A stretch of 58,680 nucleotides of DNA from a virus: positions 1 through 58,680 of the IMG/VR virus record IMGVR_UViG_3300034683_000215; one strand, written 5' to 3'. Position 1 is the first letter of the stretch. Every line of letters begins with the position of its first letter. Of this stretch, positions 25,545-33,206 are shown piece after piece. Under the pieces are notes generated by a model, which worked only from the letters and a program-made list of their open reading frames with translations, was not told where the DNA came from and searched no databases. Position numbers and translations under genes: made by a program.

Positions 25545-26735
25545 TTAGATGAATTTTTTAACATAGTTAATACAGTCAGCATTTTTCTTTGAAATAACCC
25601 AACCGGGTTTTTTACCTCCCTCAAAATTCAAAAATGGATTGAACTTTGCTTTAAATTCCTTGAGCTTTCCCTTGTGTTTTTTAGTTTCGCCAAAAATCGC
25701 GAAACTTTTTTCTGAGTAATCAATTAAAACAAGTTCCTTTTTAGTAGGCAAATCAACCTCTTTAGTTGATTTTTTTGGTTGTTTTGTTTCTTGTTTCTTT
25801 GTTTCTTGTTGTTTTGTTTCCTGCTGTTTTTTTGTTTCCATATTTGTAAAGTTTAAAGGTTCAAACAAAAAAGGTTTTTCATATTCATCAAAATAAATAG
25901 TATCGACTTTACACTTTTTAAGCAAATCGAGCGAAATTCCAATACGCTCTTCAGGCCCGATGATAGGCATTATTACACCTAGTAACTCTTCGGTTATATT
26001 TACCTCCTCTACCTTAATCGGTAACGTTTCTGTATGATCTGAATTTTGCAGGTAGCACTCTTTTTTATAAATATCGTAGTAAACGACATTGAACTTTCCT
26101 ATAGATTTTAGTTCGTTTGCCCTTTTTATAATTTGCTTGATAGGCAAGGTTATTTTTTGTTTATAATATTTCGATTTTGACAAATAGGAGTCATAAACTG
26201 GCATTTTTACGCCTTGTTCATAGCACGAAAAAACAATTTCATTTAACTTAAGAAAAATACGTTTTTCGGTTTTAAAAATTTCCACCTCCTTATCAATAGG
26301 AAGCTTTAAAAAGCTTTTCAGTTCGTCTATATGAACCGAAAATTCATCGGCGAACTGACAACCCTCCCGAACCACTAAAACAGATGAATTTGTAATTAAT
26401 ATCGTACCTTCTTTGAATAAGATTGAATAATATAAAGTTTTTAGGCTTTTTGTGTTGCTAATACTAGAATAATACTCAATAAACTTTAAATCATTAGTTG
26501 TTAAGACGCCTAATTTTTTGGCGTCTGAGGGCAATAGGTTTAATTCCGGGTATTCATCAACCGAAAAGTTTAATTTTACTCCGGCAGAGAAAACGCCCTC
26601 CTCCGTGGAGGACGTTTTTTGGTAAACTTGATAGCCTAATGTATCAACGTAAACGTAACCGTTTTTTATACAATAGGTATTATCAAGCAAAGGTAAATTC
26701 TTGTTTCTCTTGCAAAGTTTTTTGATTGTTTCCAT
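25545..26735 (-). CDS. Large protein with possible sliding-clamp-like part and C-terminal conserved domain
   Basis: 396 residues. Residues 1-300 have an all-beta/alpha pattern ending GISLDLLKKC...EYEKPFLFEPLNF, which recalls the last domain of bacterial clamps. I rate this as a weak likeness. A Gln/Lys linker of ETKKQ-type repeats follows (about 300-330). The last 60 residues (YSEKSFAIFGETKKHKGKLK... ending PGWVISKK) match a small domain I know from Bacteroidota phage and plasmid proteins of unknown role. The genome already has a better DnaN at 42781. Confidence 0.5.
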   Translation of the reverse strand: METIKKLCKRNKNLPLLDNTYCIKNGYVYVDTLGYQVYQKTSSTEEGVFSAGVKLNFSVDEYPELNLLPSDAKKLGVLTTNDLKFIEYYSSISNTKSLKTLYYSILFKEGTILITNSSVLVVREGCQFADEFSVHIDELKSFLKLPIDKEVEIFKTEKRIFLKLNEIVFSCYEQGVKMPVYDSYLSKSKYYKQKITLPIKQIIKRANELKSIGKFNVVYYDIYKKECYLQNSDHTETLPIKVEEVNITEELLGVIMPIIGPEERIGISLDLLKKCKVDTIYFDEYEKPFLFEPLNFTNMETKKQQETKQQETKKQETKQPKKSTKEVDLPTKKELVLIDYSEKSFAIFGETKKHKGKLKEFKAKFNPFLNFEGGKKPGWVISKKNADCINYVKKFI

Positions 26736-26763
26736 GATTGTAAATTTTAATGGTTAATAAAAT

Positions 26764-26785
26764 AGCCGGTTTTTCGGCACCGGCT
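26764..26785 (-). terminator. Hairpin AGCCGGT / ACCGGCT
   Basis: A perfect 7-bp stem with an 8-base loop downstream of the 116-aa gene on the minus strand, followed by ATTTTATT. Probable weak terminator or attenuator before the clamp-like gene. Confidence 0.55.
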
Positions 26786-26801
26786 AGGCCGTATTATTGC
26801 T

Positions 26802-27152
26802 TTAAAGTTCGCATTTCTCCACGTATTTCAGGAGTTCTTTATAATGATCGTACAGGTTTAAACTACCTATTTCATTCATTACTCGATCCTTCCATGCGTC
26901 GAACTCCCTCGGGTCAGTCCGACGTTCAATCTCTAAGAGCATTTGCTCCACGATGTTAATAAGCCTTATGCAATCGTCCCACCAATCGACGTCATCCATC
27001 GTATCAAGGGCGTAATAGTACTCGTCGTCGTAATATATTCCGTTTACGCCGTGGTTTCCTAATAGATCTCTAGTATAATCTAACATACTACGTGGATCGA
27101 TCGCGTTGGTAATTGTTTCCAGCCTCCCGGTTTCTTTACAATATACTTTCAT
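26802..27152 (-). CDS. Hypothetical acidic protein (116 aa)
   Basis: 116 residues, very rich in Asp, Tyr and Trp (GIYYDDEYYYALDTMDDVDWWDD in part). Strong acidity and aromatic residues would suit a DNA-mimic or inhibitor role, which is speculative. It has an AT-rich leader without a ribosome site, like its neighbours. Confidence 0.55.
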   Translation of the reverse strand: MKVYCKETGRLETITNAIDPRSMLDYTRDLLGNHGVNGIYYDDEYYYALDTMDDVDWWDDCIRLINIVEQMLLEIERRTDPREFDAWKDRVMNEIGSLNLYDHYKELLKYVEKCEL

Positions 27153-27164
27153 AGTTGTAATATT

Positions 27165-27395
27165 TTAAAGTTTTAGAATTATTTGAGCTTCTAACCACTC
27201 TTGCAGCTCGTTCAGGAGATCGTTATCGTCGATCCCCTCCGCTTCTAGAATTTCAGCGCAATAATAGCGTGTGTCCGAAAATTCATAGTTCTGAGGTAAT
27301 CCCCCCGGATAATCCTCGTTTAATTCGCTCACGTAATCAGTTATGATAGCCAACAGCTGGCCTTCATGTTTCTGAATAATTTCATTTAGTTTCAT
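27165..27395 (-). CDS. Hypothetical acidic protein (76 aa)
   Basis: 76 residues, highly acidic (about one residue in four is Asp or Glu) and helical; not recognised. Co-directional with the 116-aa and 64-aa genes, spaced by 4 to 12 bases, so probably one transcript from the promoter near 28020. Confidence 0.55.
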   Translation of the reverse strand: MKLNEIIQKHEGQLLAIITDYVSELNEDYPGGLPQNYEFSDTRYYCAEILEAEGIDDNDLLNELQEWLEAQIILKL

Positions 27396-27399
27396 AGTT

Positions 27400-27594
27400 T
27401 TAAAATTTAGGGTTAAACAATTTTGATTCTTTGCTTGCCGCTATATAGCAGCAAGCTGTCAACAATAGCGAAAGGATTAGACCAATACCCGGAAATTTTT
27501 CGCCTTTGTATAGCAATTTGTCCTTAAGTACAGGTAATAAATAATTATACTCGTCTTTTGTTAATCTATAAGATTTTAGTGAATACATTCCCAT
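27400..27594 (-). CDS. Small membrane protein (64 aa)
   Basis: A basic, Tyr-rich N-terminus and one hydrophobic segment (GIGLILSLLLTACCYIAAS) near residues 36-54. Probably a single-pass inner-membrane protein. Function unknown. Confidence 0.5.
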   Translation of the reverse strand: MGMYSLKSYRLTKDEYNYLLPVLKDKLLYKGEKFPGIGLILSLLLTACCYIAASKESKLFNPKF

Positions 27595-27638
27595 TTTCGT
27601 TTTGTTTTTTTAAACCGCGTAAAATTTAATGGTTAACA

Positions 27639-27682
27639 ATAAGAAAACGACTATTTACCGAAAATTTCGGCTAAATAGTCGT
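27639..27682 (-). terminator. Terminator overlapping the 3' end of the 110-aa gene
   Basis: ACGACTATTTA pairs perfectly with TAAATAGTCGT around an inner CCGA..TCGG helix; on the minus strand the stem is followed by TTTTCTTATT. The stop codon of the gene ending at 27651 lies inside the stem. Confidence 0.75.
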
Positions 27683-27983
27683 CTATATTTTCAAGTTTTT
27701 CCTTAAGGATCTCCTGCAGTAACAAAGTGGCCAACACTTCGCTGTTGAGGTCAGCGATAGCATAGCCTAATGCTTCGGCTATTTCGAGGGAAGCGTAAAG
27801 CGATGGATCGTATTCGCTTAAAAAAGCTATTGCATTATTGTAGTAAATTATTTCAGTTTCATCTATACGACCGTATAGATAACTGATAAGGTCCTCTCTG
27901 TCAAGTTCGTTAATATTTGCGATCTTATTATCCTCGATATATTCGAGGATGTAATCCTTCAAAAATTCGTTTGTTGTTTTCAT
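27651..27983 (-). CDS. Hypothetical acidic protein (110 aa)
   Basis: 110 residues, acidic and helical (Asp/Glu/Ile/Leu-rich), resembling the 116-aa and 76-aa acidic neighbours in composition but not clearly in sequence. First gene behind the TAACTTTG promoter at 28015. Not recognised. Confidence 0.6.
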   Translation of the reverse strand: MKTTNEFLKDYILEYIEDNKIANINELDREDLISYLYGRIDETEIIYYNNAIAFLSEYDPSLYASLEIAEALGYAIADLNSEVLATLLLQEILKEKLENIDDYLAEIFGK

Positions 27984-28014
27984 AGCAATTATTTTAATTG
28001 TTAATATGATAGTT

Positions 28015-28022
28015 CAAAGTTA
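28015..28022 (-). promoter_or_regulatory. -7 element TAACTTTG (minus strand)
   Basis: On the minus strand CTTGCA lies 20 bases upstream of TAACTTTG, a complete Bacteroidota promoter for the 110-aa gene. Confidence 0.7.
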
Positions 28023-28091
28023 CAACGATAATAATCGAAATGCAAGTTTTTTTCAAAAAATTTTTGGCGAAAACTTAAATTTAGAAACTTT

Positions 28092-28460
28092 CTAAATAAG
28101 CGCGTCTAAAATTTTTCGGGCTTTTGCAGTTAGCTTGTTACTCTTATCTATATAACCTAACTGCCTTAACTCGTATAACCGTTGATGTAGTATCCTACTA
28201 GATAGATACGAGACAAGACTATAAGGATCAACCCCCATGCTGATTATTAACATTAATATAAGATGATACATAGCTATATTATTACTATATATTATTCCGT
28301 ATATCTTCGACAGCATTATTAAAGCATCTTGTGAGTAACTGTCATTATTTCCTGACAAATTGGCCGAATGTATTACAACGTTAATAATTTCCTTACTCAG
28401 CAGCTGTTTTGTTGTCAACGAACGCGGCGCGTCTATTCTTTTTTTACCCTTTTTTGTCAT
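28092..28460 (-). CDS. Possible winged-helix regulator (122 aa)
   Basis: A Lys-rich N-terminus (MTKKGKKRIDAPRSLTTKQL) and a helical body that ends in RLYELRQLGYIDKSNKLTAKAR, which looks like the recognition helix and wing of a winged helix. It has its own TATCTTTG promoter. A transcriptional regulator of this region is a plausible inference. Confidence 0.5.
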   Translation of the reverse strand: MTKKGKKRIDAPRSLTTKQLLSKEIINVVIHSANLSGNNDSYSQDALIMLSKIYGIIYSNNIAMYHLILMLIISMGVDPYSLVSYLSSRILHQRLYELRQLGYIDKSNKLTAKARKILDALI

Positions 28461-28516
28461 TTTTTAGCCCTTATTTTGAACGATTCTAAATAAGCGGTAT
28501 AATACCACTACCTGGA

Positions 28517-28524
28517 CAAAGATA
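28517..28524 (-). promoter_or_regulatory. -7 element TATCTTTG (minus strand)
   Basis: It directly follows the T-run of the terminator at 28525-28548, so one transcript ends where the next begins. Confidence 0.65.
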
Positions 28525-28548
28525 CAAAAAAAAGCCCTAAAAGGGCTT
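28525..28548 (-). terminator. Terminator AAGCCCT / AGGGCTT
   Basis: 7-bp stem, 3-base loop and a run of T on the minus strand, ending the transcript of the 114-aa gene. Confidence 0.8.
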
Positions 28549-28576
28549 AAAAACGATATTTTTTATGGTTAAAAAA

Positions 28577-28921
28577 TTATTGTTCTAGTATTGAGCCGCG
28601 CTCTATATACTCTAATTGTCGGCTCCAGTTGCTCCAAATTTCATTAGGCTCAATTCGTTTCCCTAATGAATAAATCTTAATATTTGGATCCATATCAAAC
28701 AAAATTTCAAAAAAACGTCCTATTGCGTAATAGGAAGGAAAAGGGATTTTACGCCCTGAGTGGCTAACCCTACTACCAGGGCGGCCGCTAATGGACTTGA
28801 GCCTAATGTTTACCCACTTACCCCGCTGCGAGGTAAGAATCGTGAAGTTGTTTTCTTTGTACTCCTTGTTTAGGCGTCGAAGAGCCCTTTGGAGTTGTTT
28901 TTCTGTTGCATTCGTTCTCAT
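28577..28921 (-). CDS. Hypothetical basic protein (114 aa)
   Basis: 114 residues, basic. The N-terminus (ATEKQLQRALRRLNKEYKE) is a long amphipathic helix, and the next part includes RGKWVNIRLKSISGRPGSR. This suggests nucleic-acid binding. It is co-transcribed with the membrane protein upstream, from the promoter at 29122. Not recognised. Confidence 0.55.
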   Translation of the reverse strand: MRTNATEKQLQRALRRLNKEYKENNFTILTSQRGKWVNIRLKSISGRPGSRVSHSGRKIPFPSYYAIGRFFEILFDMDPNIKIYSLGKRIEPNEIWSNWSRQLEYIERGSILEQ

Positions 28922-28926
28922 TGCTC

Positions 28927-29094
28927 TTATTTTTGTTGATCGTTATCGATTAATTCTGCAACTGAATATGCCAAGAGGAACATGCTAATTATAGCACCGA
29001 TTAGCCCAAACCATCCAAAAAATGATGGTTCGTCGTGTATCAATGCAACCACAAAACAAATTACGAAGGTTGCCAAATAGAATACAGGTTTCAT
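28927..29094 (-). CDS. Small membrane protein (55 aa)
   Basis: ATG at 29094, 55 codons. Two hydrophobic stretches (VFYLATFVICFVVALI and FFGWFGLIGAIISMFLLAY) and a polar tail. Five bases separate it from the downstream gene. It is too short for routine gene calling, but the start, promoter and composition all agree. Confidence 0.6.
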   Translation of the reverse strand: MKPVFYLATFVICFVVALIHDEPSFFGWFGLIGAIISMFLLAYSVAELIDNDQQK

Positions 29095-29121
29095 GATTTT
29101 AATTTTAATTGGTTAACGATA

Positions 29122-29129
29122 CAAATATA
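29122..29129 (-). promoter_or_regulatory. -7 element TATATTTG (minus strand)
   Basis: CTTG lies 20 bases upstream (29150-29153) on the minus strand; drives the 55-aa and 114-aa genes. Confidence 0.7.
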
Positions 29130-29217
29130 AAAAAACAATTTACGCAACACAAGTTTTTTTCAATCTTTTTTTCCTTTATCCTTGTTATTTATATTTAGTC
29201 TAAATAGCCCAAGCAAG

Positions 29218-29250
29218 AAAGGCAAGGCCTAAAATTTAGGCCTTGCCTTT
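29218..29250 (-). terminator. Bidirectional terminator at the distal end of the minus-strand array
   Basis: A 33-base palindrome, AAAGGCAAGGCCTAAA and its complement around one central base, with T on the exit side for both directions. It marks the end of the small-gene array. Confidence 0.85.
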
Positions 29251-29510
29251 TTGCTAACAACATTATCAACCGCCATGGCGCGGTTAATGGCTTTATATCA
29301 TACTTTTGCGCCGCCCTTTTTCGTCCTGGACTTTTTGAGGTGGGTGGGGTTTTGGGATTTTGACAGCCCCCGAGCAAACACCCCCCACTAAAAACACGGT
29401 AATACCCCCGATTGTTTATGTTTACAAATTTGTCGATGTAATTGTGATAAAATGTTTTATTTGATTTTAAGTTTAAAGTGTTTTGTTGTTATTTGGATGT
29501 TAGCCACAAT
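29251..29510 (-). other. Non-coding end of the array
   Basis: About 260 bases without a convincing gene. GCTAACA (29253) and TGTTAGC (29498) face each other near the two ends, the AACCGC/GCGGTT hairpin lies at about 29268-29287, and G/C-tracts that could pair (GTGGGGTTTTGGG with CCCCC runs) lie in between. It could be a long, degenerate boundary element. Confidence 0.45.
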
Positions 29511-30389
29511 TTAAAAAAGATGCGGCATTACTTCTTTGATACGGTTAATCGTAAAAAATGAAAGTCGTTTAAAATCAATTGTTGGATTTTTGAACTCTTT
29601 TACAAAGTTCCAGCTTTCTTCTTTTACAAGGCAGTAAAAAACAGTATTCAAAAGTCGTGGGATCTGTTTACTACTCCAACCGTTTTCAGTCTCAATTTTT
29701 GCCAATTCCTTTTCAATTAAAGCCTTTGTTACAAACTTATTTACTATTTCTTCTTCAATAATTTTGTTTTCTTTAATCTCAGTTACATCGCATTTGGCGT
29801 GTTTTGCCTTAAATTCGTTTTTAACAATCTTTGCCCAAACTACACGCCCAAATCTGTTTTTGTAATTGTAGTTTTTAATTACAATACCTTCGCCAGTTCC
29901 TTGTCCATCTTCAATTAAGTACACATTCTTTTCTAATTGGTTTACTAATATTTCGTATGTAGGGTTCTCAATCTTGCAAATTGGCGGGATGTATTCAATA
30001 CCAAATTCATCGAGCATTACTTTATATGCCTCGTAAGGCAAATAGTTTTCGCCATCCATTACGTCAAACACATAAAAGTTATTCCAAGCCGTTTTTTGGT
30101 AAGTTTTAAGCGTATGCGGCACAAGCCATTCGCCAAATAATCGCAAGTTTGGGTATTTAGCAAAAAATAAGTAAAACATTTCTTGCTGTAAAGCCCAATT
30201 ATAAAAACCTGCATTATCGTTCTCAACTTCTAATTGCCTGTTTCGGCTACCAGCCCGTAAGCCATTTTCAAACCATAATTGAGAATTTGTTCCGTCAATT
30301 TTTGGGAATATGTAGCACATACCCATTTCAATTCCGTTTGTTTCAGTAGTTCCTAATCGTTCTACGTGTTGATACTTTGTAAATTCCAT
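29511..30389 (-). CDS. RNA ligase (nucleotidyltransferase superfamily)
   Basis: 292 residues with all core motifs of the ligase/capping superfamily: motif I KIDG (Lys30, the adenylation lysine), SRNRQ (about 48-52), FGEWL (85-89), FYVFDVMDG (105-113), GEGIVIK (motif IV, 166-172) and WAKIVK (motif V, 185-190). It probably seals RNA ends, for example host tRNA broken by defence nucleases. It lies inside the small-gene array and is bounded by attC-like elements on both sides. Confidence 0.82.
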   Translation of the reverse strand: MEFTKYQHVERLGTTETNGIEMGMCYIFPKIDGTNSQLWFENGLRAGSRNRQLEVENDNAGFYNWALQQEMFYLFFAKYPNLRLFGEWLVPHTLKTYQKTAWNNFYVFDVMDGENYLPYEAYKVMLDEFGIEYIPPICKIENPTYEILVNQLEKNVYLIEDGQGTGEGIVIKNYNYKNRFGRVVWAKIVKNEFKAKHAKCDVTEIKENKIIEEEIVNKFVTKALIEKELAKIETENGWSSKQIPRLLNTVFYCLVKEESWNFVKEFKNPTIDFKRLSFFTINRIKEVMPHLF

Positions 30390-30425
30390 ATTTATCTGAT
30401 TTTGTGATTAATAAAATAAAAACTG

Positions 30426-30557
30426 TGGCTAACAATGTGTATAATTAATTGGGGTTGTAGTGCAGTTTTCAGCGTCCAACCTCGCCCCAGCGTTCGTGTA
30501 TTTTGATTGGTTCGTGCCACGTAATCCCCAACTAATCATACACGTAACGTTAGCAAT
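30426..30557 (-). repeat. attC-like palindromic element (about 130 bp)
   Basis: GCTAACAATGTGTATAATTA..GGGG (30428-30454) pairs with CCCCAACTAATC..GTTAGC (30526-30554), with only a few mismatches. A second, inner stretch of about 70 bases contains GC-rich segments. This is the longest and most integron-like boundary of the array. Confidence 0.75.
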
Positions 30558-30852
30558 CAGTGTCTTGCTCACAATTTTTATAAGCTGGATTACATTCTTC
30601 ACATTTATACTCCCATTTAGCATACTGCCACTTACAATTTCCGCAATCCACCACCGCTTCGCTATTGCTAACATGCTGTATATTGCAGTTGCTATCCGTG
30701 TCGGAAGTCAACCCGGCCCACAATTCTAACATACGAACATCATATTTTAGTCGTTCAACTTCATCTCTGTTTCCAGAAGCCCTGTTTTCCATCAGCGTAA
30801 CTGTATCACGTAAATCTTTTATTACATTAATAATACTTCTCATATCTGCCAT
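30550..30852 (-). CDS. Array protein with Cys-rich end, probable chimera (100 aa)
   Basis: The N-terminal 55 residues form a coiled-coil-like helix (INVIKDLRDTVTLMENRA...). Then DSNCNIQHVSN, encoded over TATACAGCATGTTAGCA, leads into CGNCKW..YKCEEC. The latter half matches the end of the plus-strand gene at 18731 in layout (SNC.I..VSN, CxxC pairs). A helical module thus seems joined to a zinc-ribbon-like module at a TGTTAGCA site. Function unknown. Confidence 0.6.
   Translation of the reverse strand: MADMRSIINVIKDLRDTVTLMENRASGNRDEVERLKYDVRMLELWAGLTSDTDSNCNIQHVSNSEAVVDCGNCKWQYAKWEYKCEECNPAYKNCEQDTDC
30666..30682 (-). repeat. TGTTAGCA junction motif inside a gene
   Basis: On the minus strand TATACAGCATGTTAGCA, matching 18886-18902 (TATACACGGTGTTAGCA) and 33859-33876 in position and reading frame (IQHVSN/IHGVSN). 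Confidence 0.65.
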
Positions 30853-30943
30853 CGCACGTCTAATTTTTAAAGTTTATACTGTTATTTAAATTTGTGCTGT
30901 TTCTGTCGGCAACCGACAACATACAGCTACGACGTAGTTGTAA

Positions 30944-31207
30944 TTAAAAACTTTTCAGCATATTTTCAGCATCATCTCTGGTATTCCAACTAACTTCGCC
31001 ATTATCAAACTCTTCCACTAACTTAGAAAGAAAAGTTTTTAAATGTTCGCTTCGCCAACTAACAGCAGGTATATTCAAATTTTTTACTTGCTGTTGTGCA
31101 AAATAATCAGCTAACTCTTTATACTGAGATTGCTTTAATTTTATTCTTGTTATTGACATTTCGCCAAACTCAAAAATATGGTTTTCCCCTTCTTTGTAAT
31201 GTTTCAT
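30944..31207 (-). CDS. Hypothetical array protein (87 aa)
   Basis: Charged and helical, 87 residues. Just beyond its stop the minus strand reads GTATGTTGTCGGTTGC, also found at 18641-18656 in the plus-strand array, followed by a GTCGG/CCGAC hairpin. Not recognised. Confidence 0.6.
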   Translation of the reverse strand: MKHYKEGENHIFEFGEMSITRIKLKQSQYKELADYFAQQQVKNLNIPAVSWRSEHLKTFLSKLVEEFDNGEVSWNTRDDAENMLKSF

Positions 31208-31266
31208 ATCGTTTGTGTTTTAAATTCGTAAAAAATCAAAATATACCTGCGCTACGTTGGGGGCAA

Positions 31267-31497
31267 TTAAAGCACTTCGCAATCACGCAAATAAAATGAT
31301 TTATGGTTATTTACACCTTCCAAATCAACAATGCAACCATTATCTTCCCATCTTGCGTAATATGCAGCTAATTGTCCATAATCAAACATTAATTTAGCAA
31401 TAATGCCATTTGGTAATTTTAATTTACTTGTTTCGTAATAAATTTTATTTCCTCTTACATCTTTTTCGCCAGTGTACAATCCTTTTACATTTTCCAT
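31267..31497 (-). CDS. YopX-like small protein (76 aa)
   Basis: It starts MENVKGLYTGEKDVRGNKIY, the usual entry of YopX-family phage proteins (GLYTGxKDxxGxxIYEGD), but is about half the family length. It ends TTAATTGCCCCCAACG, a sequence repeated after the gene at 32061. Role unknown even in the full-length family. Confidence 0.55.
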   Translation of the reverse strand: MENVKGLYTGEKDVRGNKIYYETSKLKLPNGIIAKLMFDYGQLAAYYARWEDNGCIVDLEGVNNHKSFYLRDCEVL

Positions 31498-31500
31498 TTT

Positions 31501-31686
31501 TCAATCAATTAAAAGTGCATAACAATGTATAAAATTAATGCGCTTGGTTATGTTAGTGCTTAATTCAAAGTTTACTGTTTCCTTTTGTACCTCAACATCA
31601 TTGATGTATGATTTACCATTTCTCTCTGAATAATAACCATACACCCACTTACCTTGTTTGTCTAGTCCTTTGTAACTTGTTAGCAT
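31501..31686 (-). CDS. Truncated YopX-like protein (61 aa)
   Basis: MLTSYKGLDKQGKWVYGYYSE resembles the GKWVYGYY motif of YopX-type proteins. The end (INFIHCYALLID) is encoded by the boundary sequence itself (ATTAATTTTATACATTGTTATGCAC), so the natural C-terminus appears to have been replaced by an element arm. Overlaps the 85-aa gene by 38 bases. Confidence 0.5.
   Translation of the reverse strand: MLTSYKGLDKQGKWVYGYYSERNGKSYINDVEVQKETVNFELSTNITKRINFIHCYALLID
31516..31560 (-). repeat. Boundary-element arm inside a gene end
   Basis: On the minus strand AGCACTAACATAAC ... TTATACATTGTTATGCAC, matching the arms at 30428 and 33541 (ATTAATTATA(T/C)ACATTGTT). Confidence 0.6.
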
Positions 31687-31906
31687 TTTTTCTAGATTTA
31701 AGGTTAATAATTGGTTTGTCTATTCCTTTGGCTCTTAATGCTGCTTGTATTTCCAGAGCCTCTTTAATGCTATCTGTATATAGTCCAGCAATATAAAATC
31801 TGTATTTAGAAGGTGGTAAATACTTTAAACTAATAAGATACACCACAAAGCAAATAAATAGGACTAATGGCAGCATATACATAATTAATATTAATATATC
31901 TAACAT
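31649..31906 (-). CDS. Small membrane protein (85 aa)
   Basis: One or two N-terminal membrane segments (ILILIMYMLPLVLFICFVVYLISL), then a basic domain with IYG-like repeats and Lys/Arg/Thr-rich end. GGGAGGG precedes the ATG. Its last codons overlap the start of the next gene at a GCTAACA motif, so the C-terminus may be fused. Confidence 0.55.
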   Translation of the reverse strand: MLDILILIMYMLPLVLFICFVVYLISLKYLPPSKYRFYIAGLYTDSIKEALEIQAALRAKGIDKPIINLKSRKNANKLQRTRQTR

Positions 31907-31919
31907 ACTTTAGCCCTCC

Positions 31920-32000
31920 CTAAATTTGTTTTCTAATGTTAAATAACCATTCCTGACATTCATAGGTTGTATCTCCTACTTGATAGCTGAATTTTCCCAT
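31920..32000 (-). CDS. Very small protein (26 aa)
   Basis: ATG at 32000, 26 codons (MGKFSYQVGDTTYECQEW..., TAG). It sits alone between the 61-aa gene end and the membrane protein. Composition is protein-like, but length limits certainty. Possible remnant or microprotein of the array. Confidence 0.35.
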   Translation of the reverse strand: MGKFSYQVGDTTYECQEWLFNIRKQI

Positions 32001-32060
32001 TTTATTAATGTTTTTTGTTATTAAATCGCACTAAATATATCTGCATCCCGTTGGGGGCAA

Positions 32061-32243
32061 TTAATAGTACTCGATAACCACCACATTTATGGTGATATAA
32101 TCTTCTGAAGAGTTTGCATCCCATAATTCAGTTTTTCTAACTGTATAGGCTTTCATGTAGTCAAACTCTCCGCGCTGCTGAATAAAAACCTCTTTTTCTG
32201 GGTCTTGTTTTTTCAGCTCTTCGATTAGTTCTTTTACTTTCAT
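32061..32243 (-). CDS. Array protein with shared N-terminus (60 aa)
   Basis: The start at 32243 gives MKVKELIEELKKQDPEKE, identical over these first 18 residues to the protein at 33773-33988, after which the two differ completely. The stop is in TTAATTGCCCCCAACG, shared with the gene at 31267. Small helical N-terminal modules of this type (MKVKELIEELKKQDPEKEV) precede short beta domains in many Bacteroidota phage proteins. Confidence 0.6.
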   Translation of the reverse strand: MKVKELIEELKKQDPEKEVFIQQRGEFDYMKAYTVRKTELWDANSSEDYITINVVVIEYY

Positions 32244-32263
32244 ATGGTTATAAATTGTTGTTA
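32189..32263 (-). repeat. 75-bp direct repeat, copy 1
   Basis: Matches 33934-34008 at 74 of 75 positions. Covers the leader TAACAACAATTT(A/T)TAACCAT and the first codons of the gene. Confidence 0.9.
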
Positions 32264-32352
32264 TCAACAAGCGGAAGAACATTCGAGCATTTAATCAAGG
32301 TTAGTACGCAACGCACCATAATAAATAATTTTGCCCACCCGCTTTTGGTTTT

Positions 32353-33147
32353 TCAAACCAATTCGGGTATTTGCTCTCGTAAATATTTGTAAATTTTCCA
32401 CGTTTGTATTTTTGGTGCACTAATGCAAGGGTATAAATTTTTCCAATCTGTGTTTTTCATTAATTGCATCACTTTGGCTTTATACGTTTGGTTGTTCACC
32501 TTAATGTAAATTTCCTGTGCAAATTGTCCTACAAAGTCAACTTCTTTTCCAACATTGCCCCAAGCACACATTCCAAAATCGTAATCGGTAGGTATTGGGT
32601 AAGTTCCGTTTCTTCTATACTCCATTACTGTAACATCATTAAGCTTATAGTCAATCGGCTTGGTGTTAAGTCCTTTTTCAGGTCGCTTATAAATATTAAA
32701 GCTGCATTGTAATTTCACACCACAATATTCCACTATCGGCAGTAGTTCGCTGTAAATCATATCAAACTCATACATTTGTTGGTTGTTGTTGTACTGGCTT
32801 GCAGGTAGTATAAATGCAATGTAGTCGCCTTGCTTTACAGCTTTCTTATAAAACTTAACACTTAGTGTGTTTCGTGTTCCAAATGGTGGGTTTCCAATAA
32901 CACATCTACCTTTAAAGTATGGTAAATCTAATTCAAGGTAGTTTGCTTGCTCAATGTTTTCTGCTTCGGGTTCAATATCAAATGCAAGGTAGTTATCATC
33001 CAAGTAAGGTAAAAACGCACCCGCTCCTGCACTTGGTTCAAGCCATTCAGTTATATTTTCTTCTCCAATTACTTCTTTTGTTTTCTTCACACAATATTCT
33101 GCTAAATCGGCAGGTGTGTAGTATTTATCTAAATTTATTTTTGCCAT
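32353..33147 (-). CDS. Adenine-specific DNA methyltransferase (array cargo 1)
   Basis: 264 residues. Motif I LEPSAGAGAF (37-46, AdoMet binding), an acidic DIEPE after strand 2 and the catalytic GNPPFG (85-90) identify an N6-adenine methyltransferase of the type that protects phage DNA or modifies host sites. No restriction nuclease is adjacent. The leader ATTTTTAGGGATGG is shared with the Cys-rich gene at 18435. Confidence 0.8.
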   Translation of the reverse strand: MAKINLDKYYTPADLAEYCVKKTKEVIGEENITEWLEPSAGAGAFLPYLDDNYLAFDIEPEAENIEQANYLELDLPYFKGRCVIGNPPFGTRNTLSVKFYKKAVKQGDYIAFILPASQYNNNQQMYEFDMIYSELLPIVEYCGVKLQCSFNIYKRPEKGLNTKPIDYKLNDVTVMEYRRNGTYPIPTDYDFGMCAWGNVGKEVDFVGQFAQEIYIKVNNQTYKAKVMQLMKNTDWKNLYPCISAPKIQTWKIYKYLREQIPELV

Positions 33148-33206
33148 CCCTAAAAATTATTTATTATTACTTCTGTTCATTTAATCAAGTTCCGTGCTGC
33201 CGCCAG

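Noticed and set aside
29195-29377. A 60-codon minus-strand frame across the distal terminator
   Set aside because: It covers the perfect 33-base terminator palindrome and the boundary hairpin. Its Pro/Lys/Arg-rich product has no leader or neighbour spacing that fits a gene.
30460-30729. Plus-strand hydrophobic frame across the 30426-30557 element
   Set aside because: It is antisense to the Cys-rich gene and runs through the palindrome; likely an artefact of the inverted repeat.
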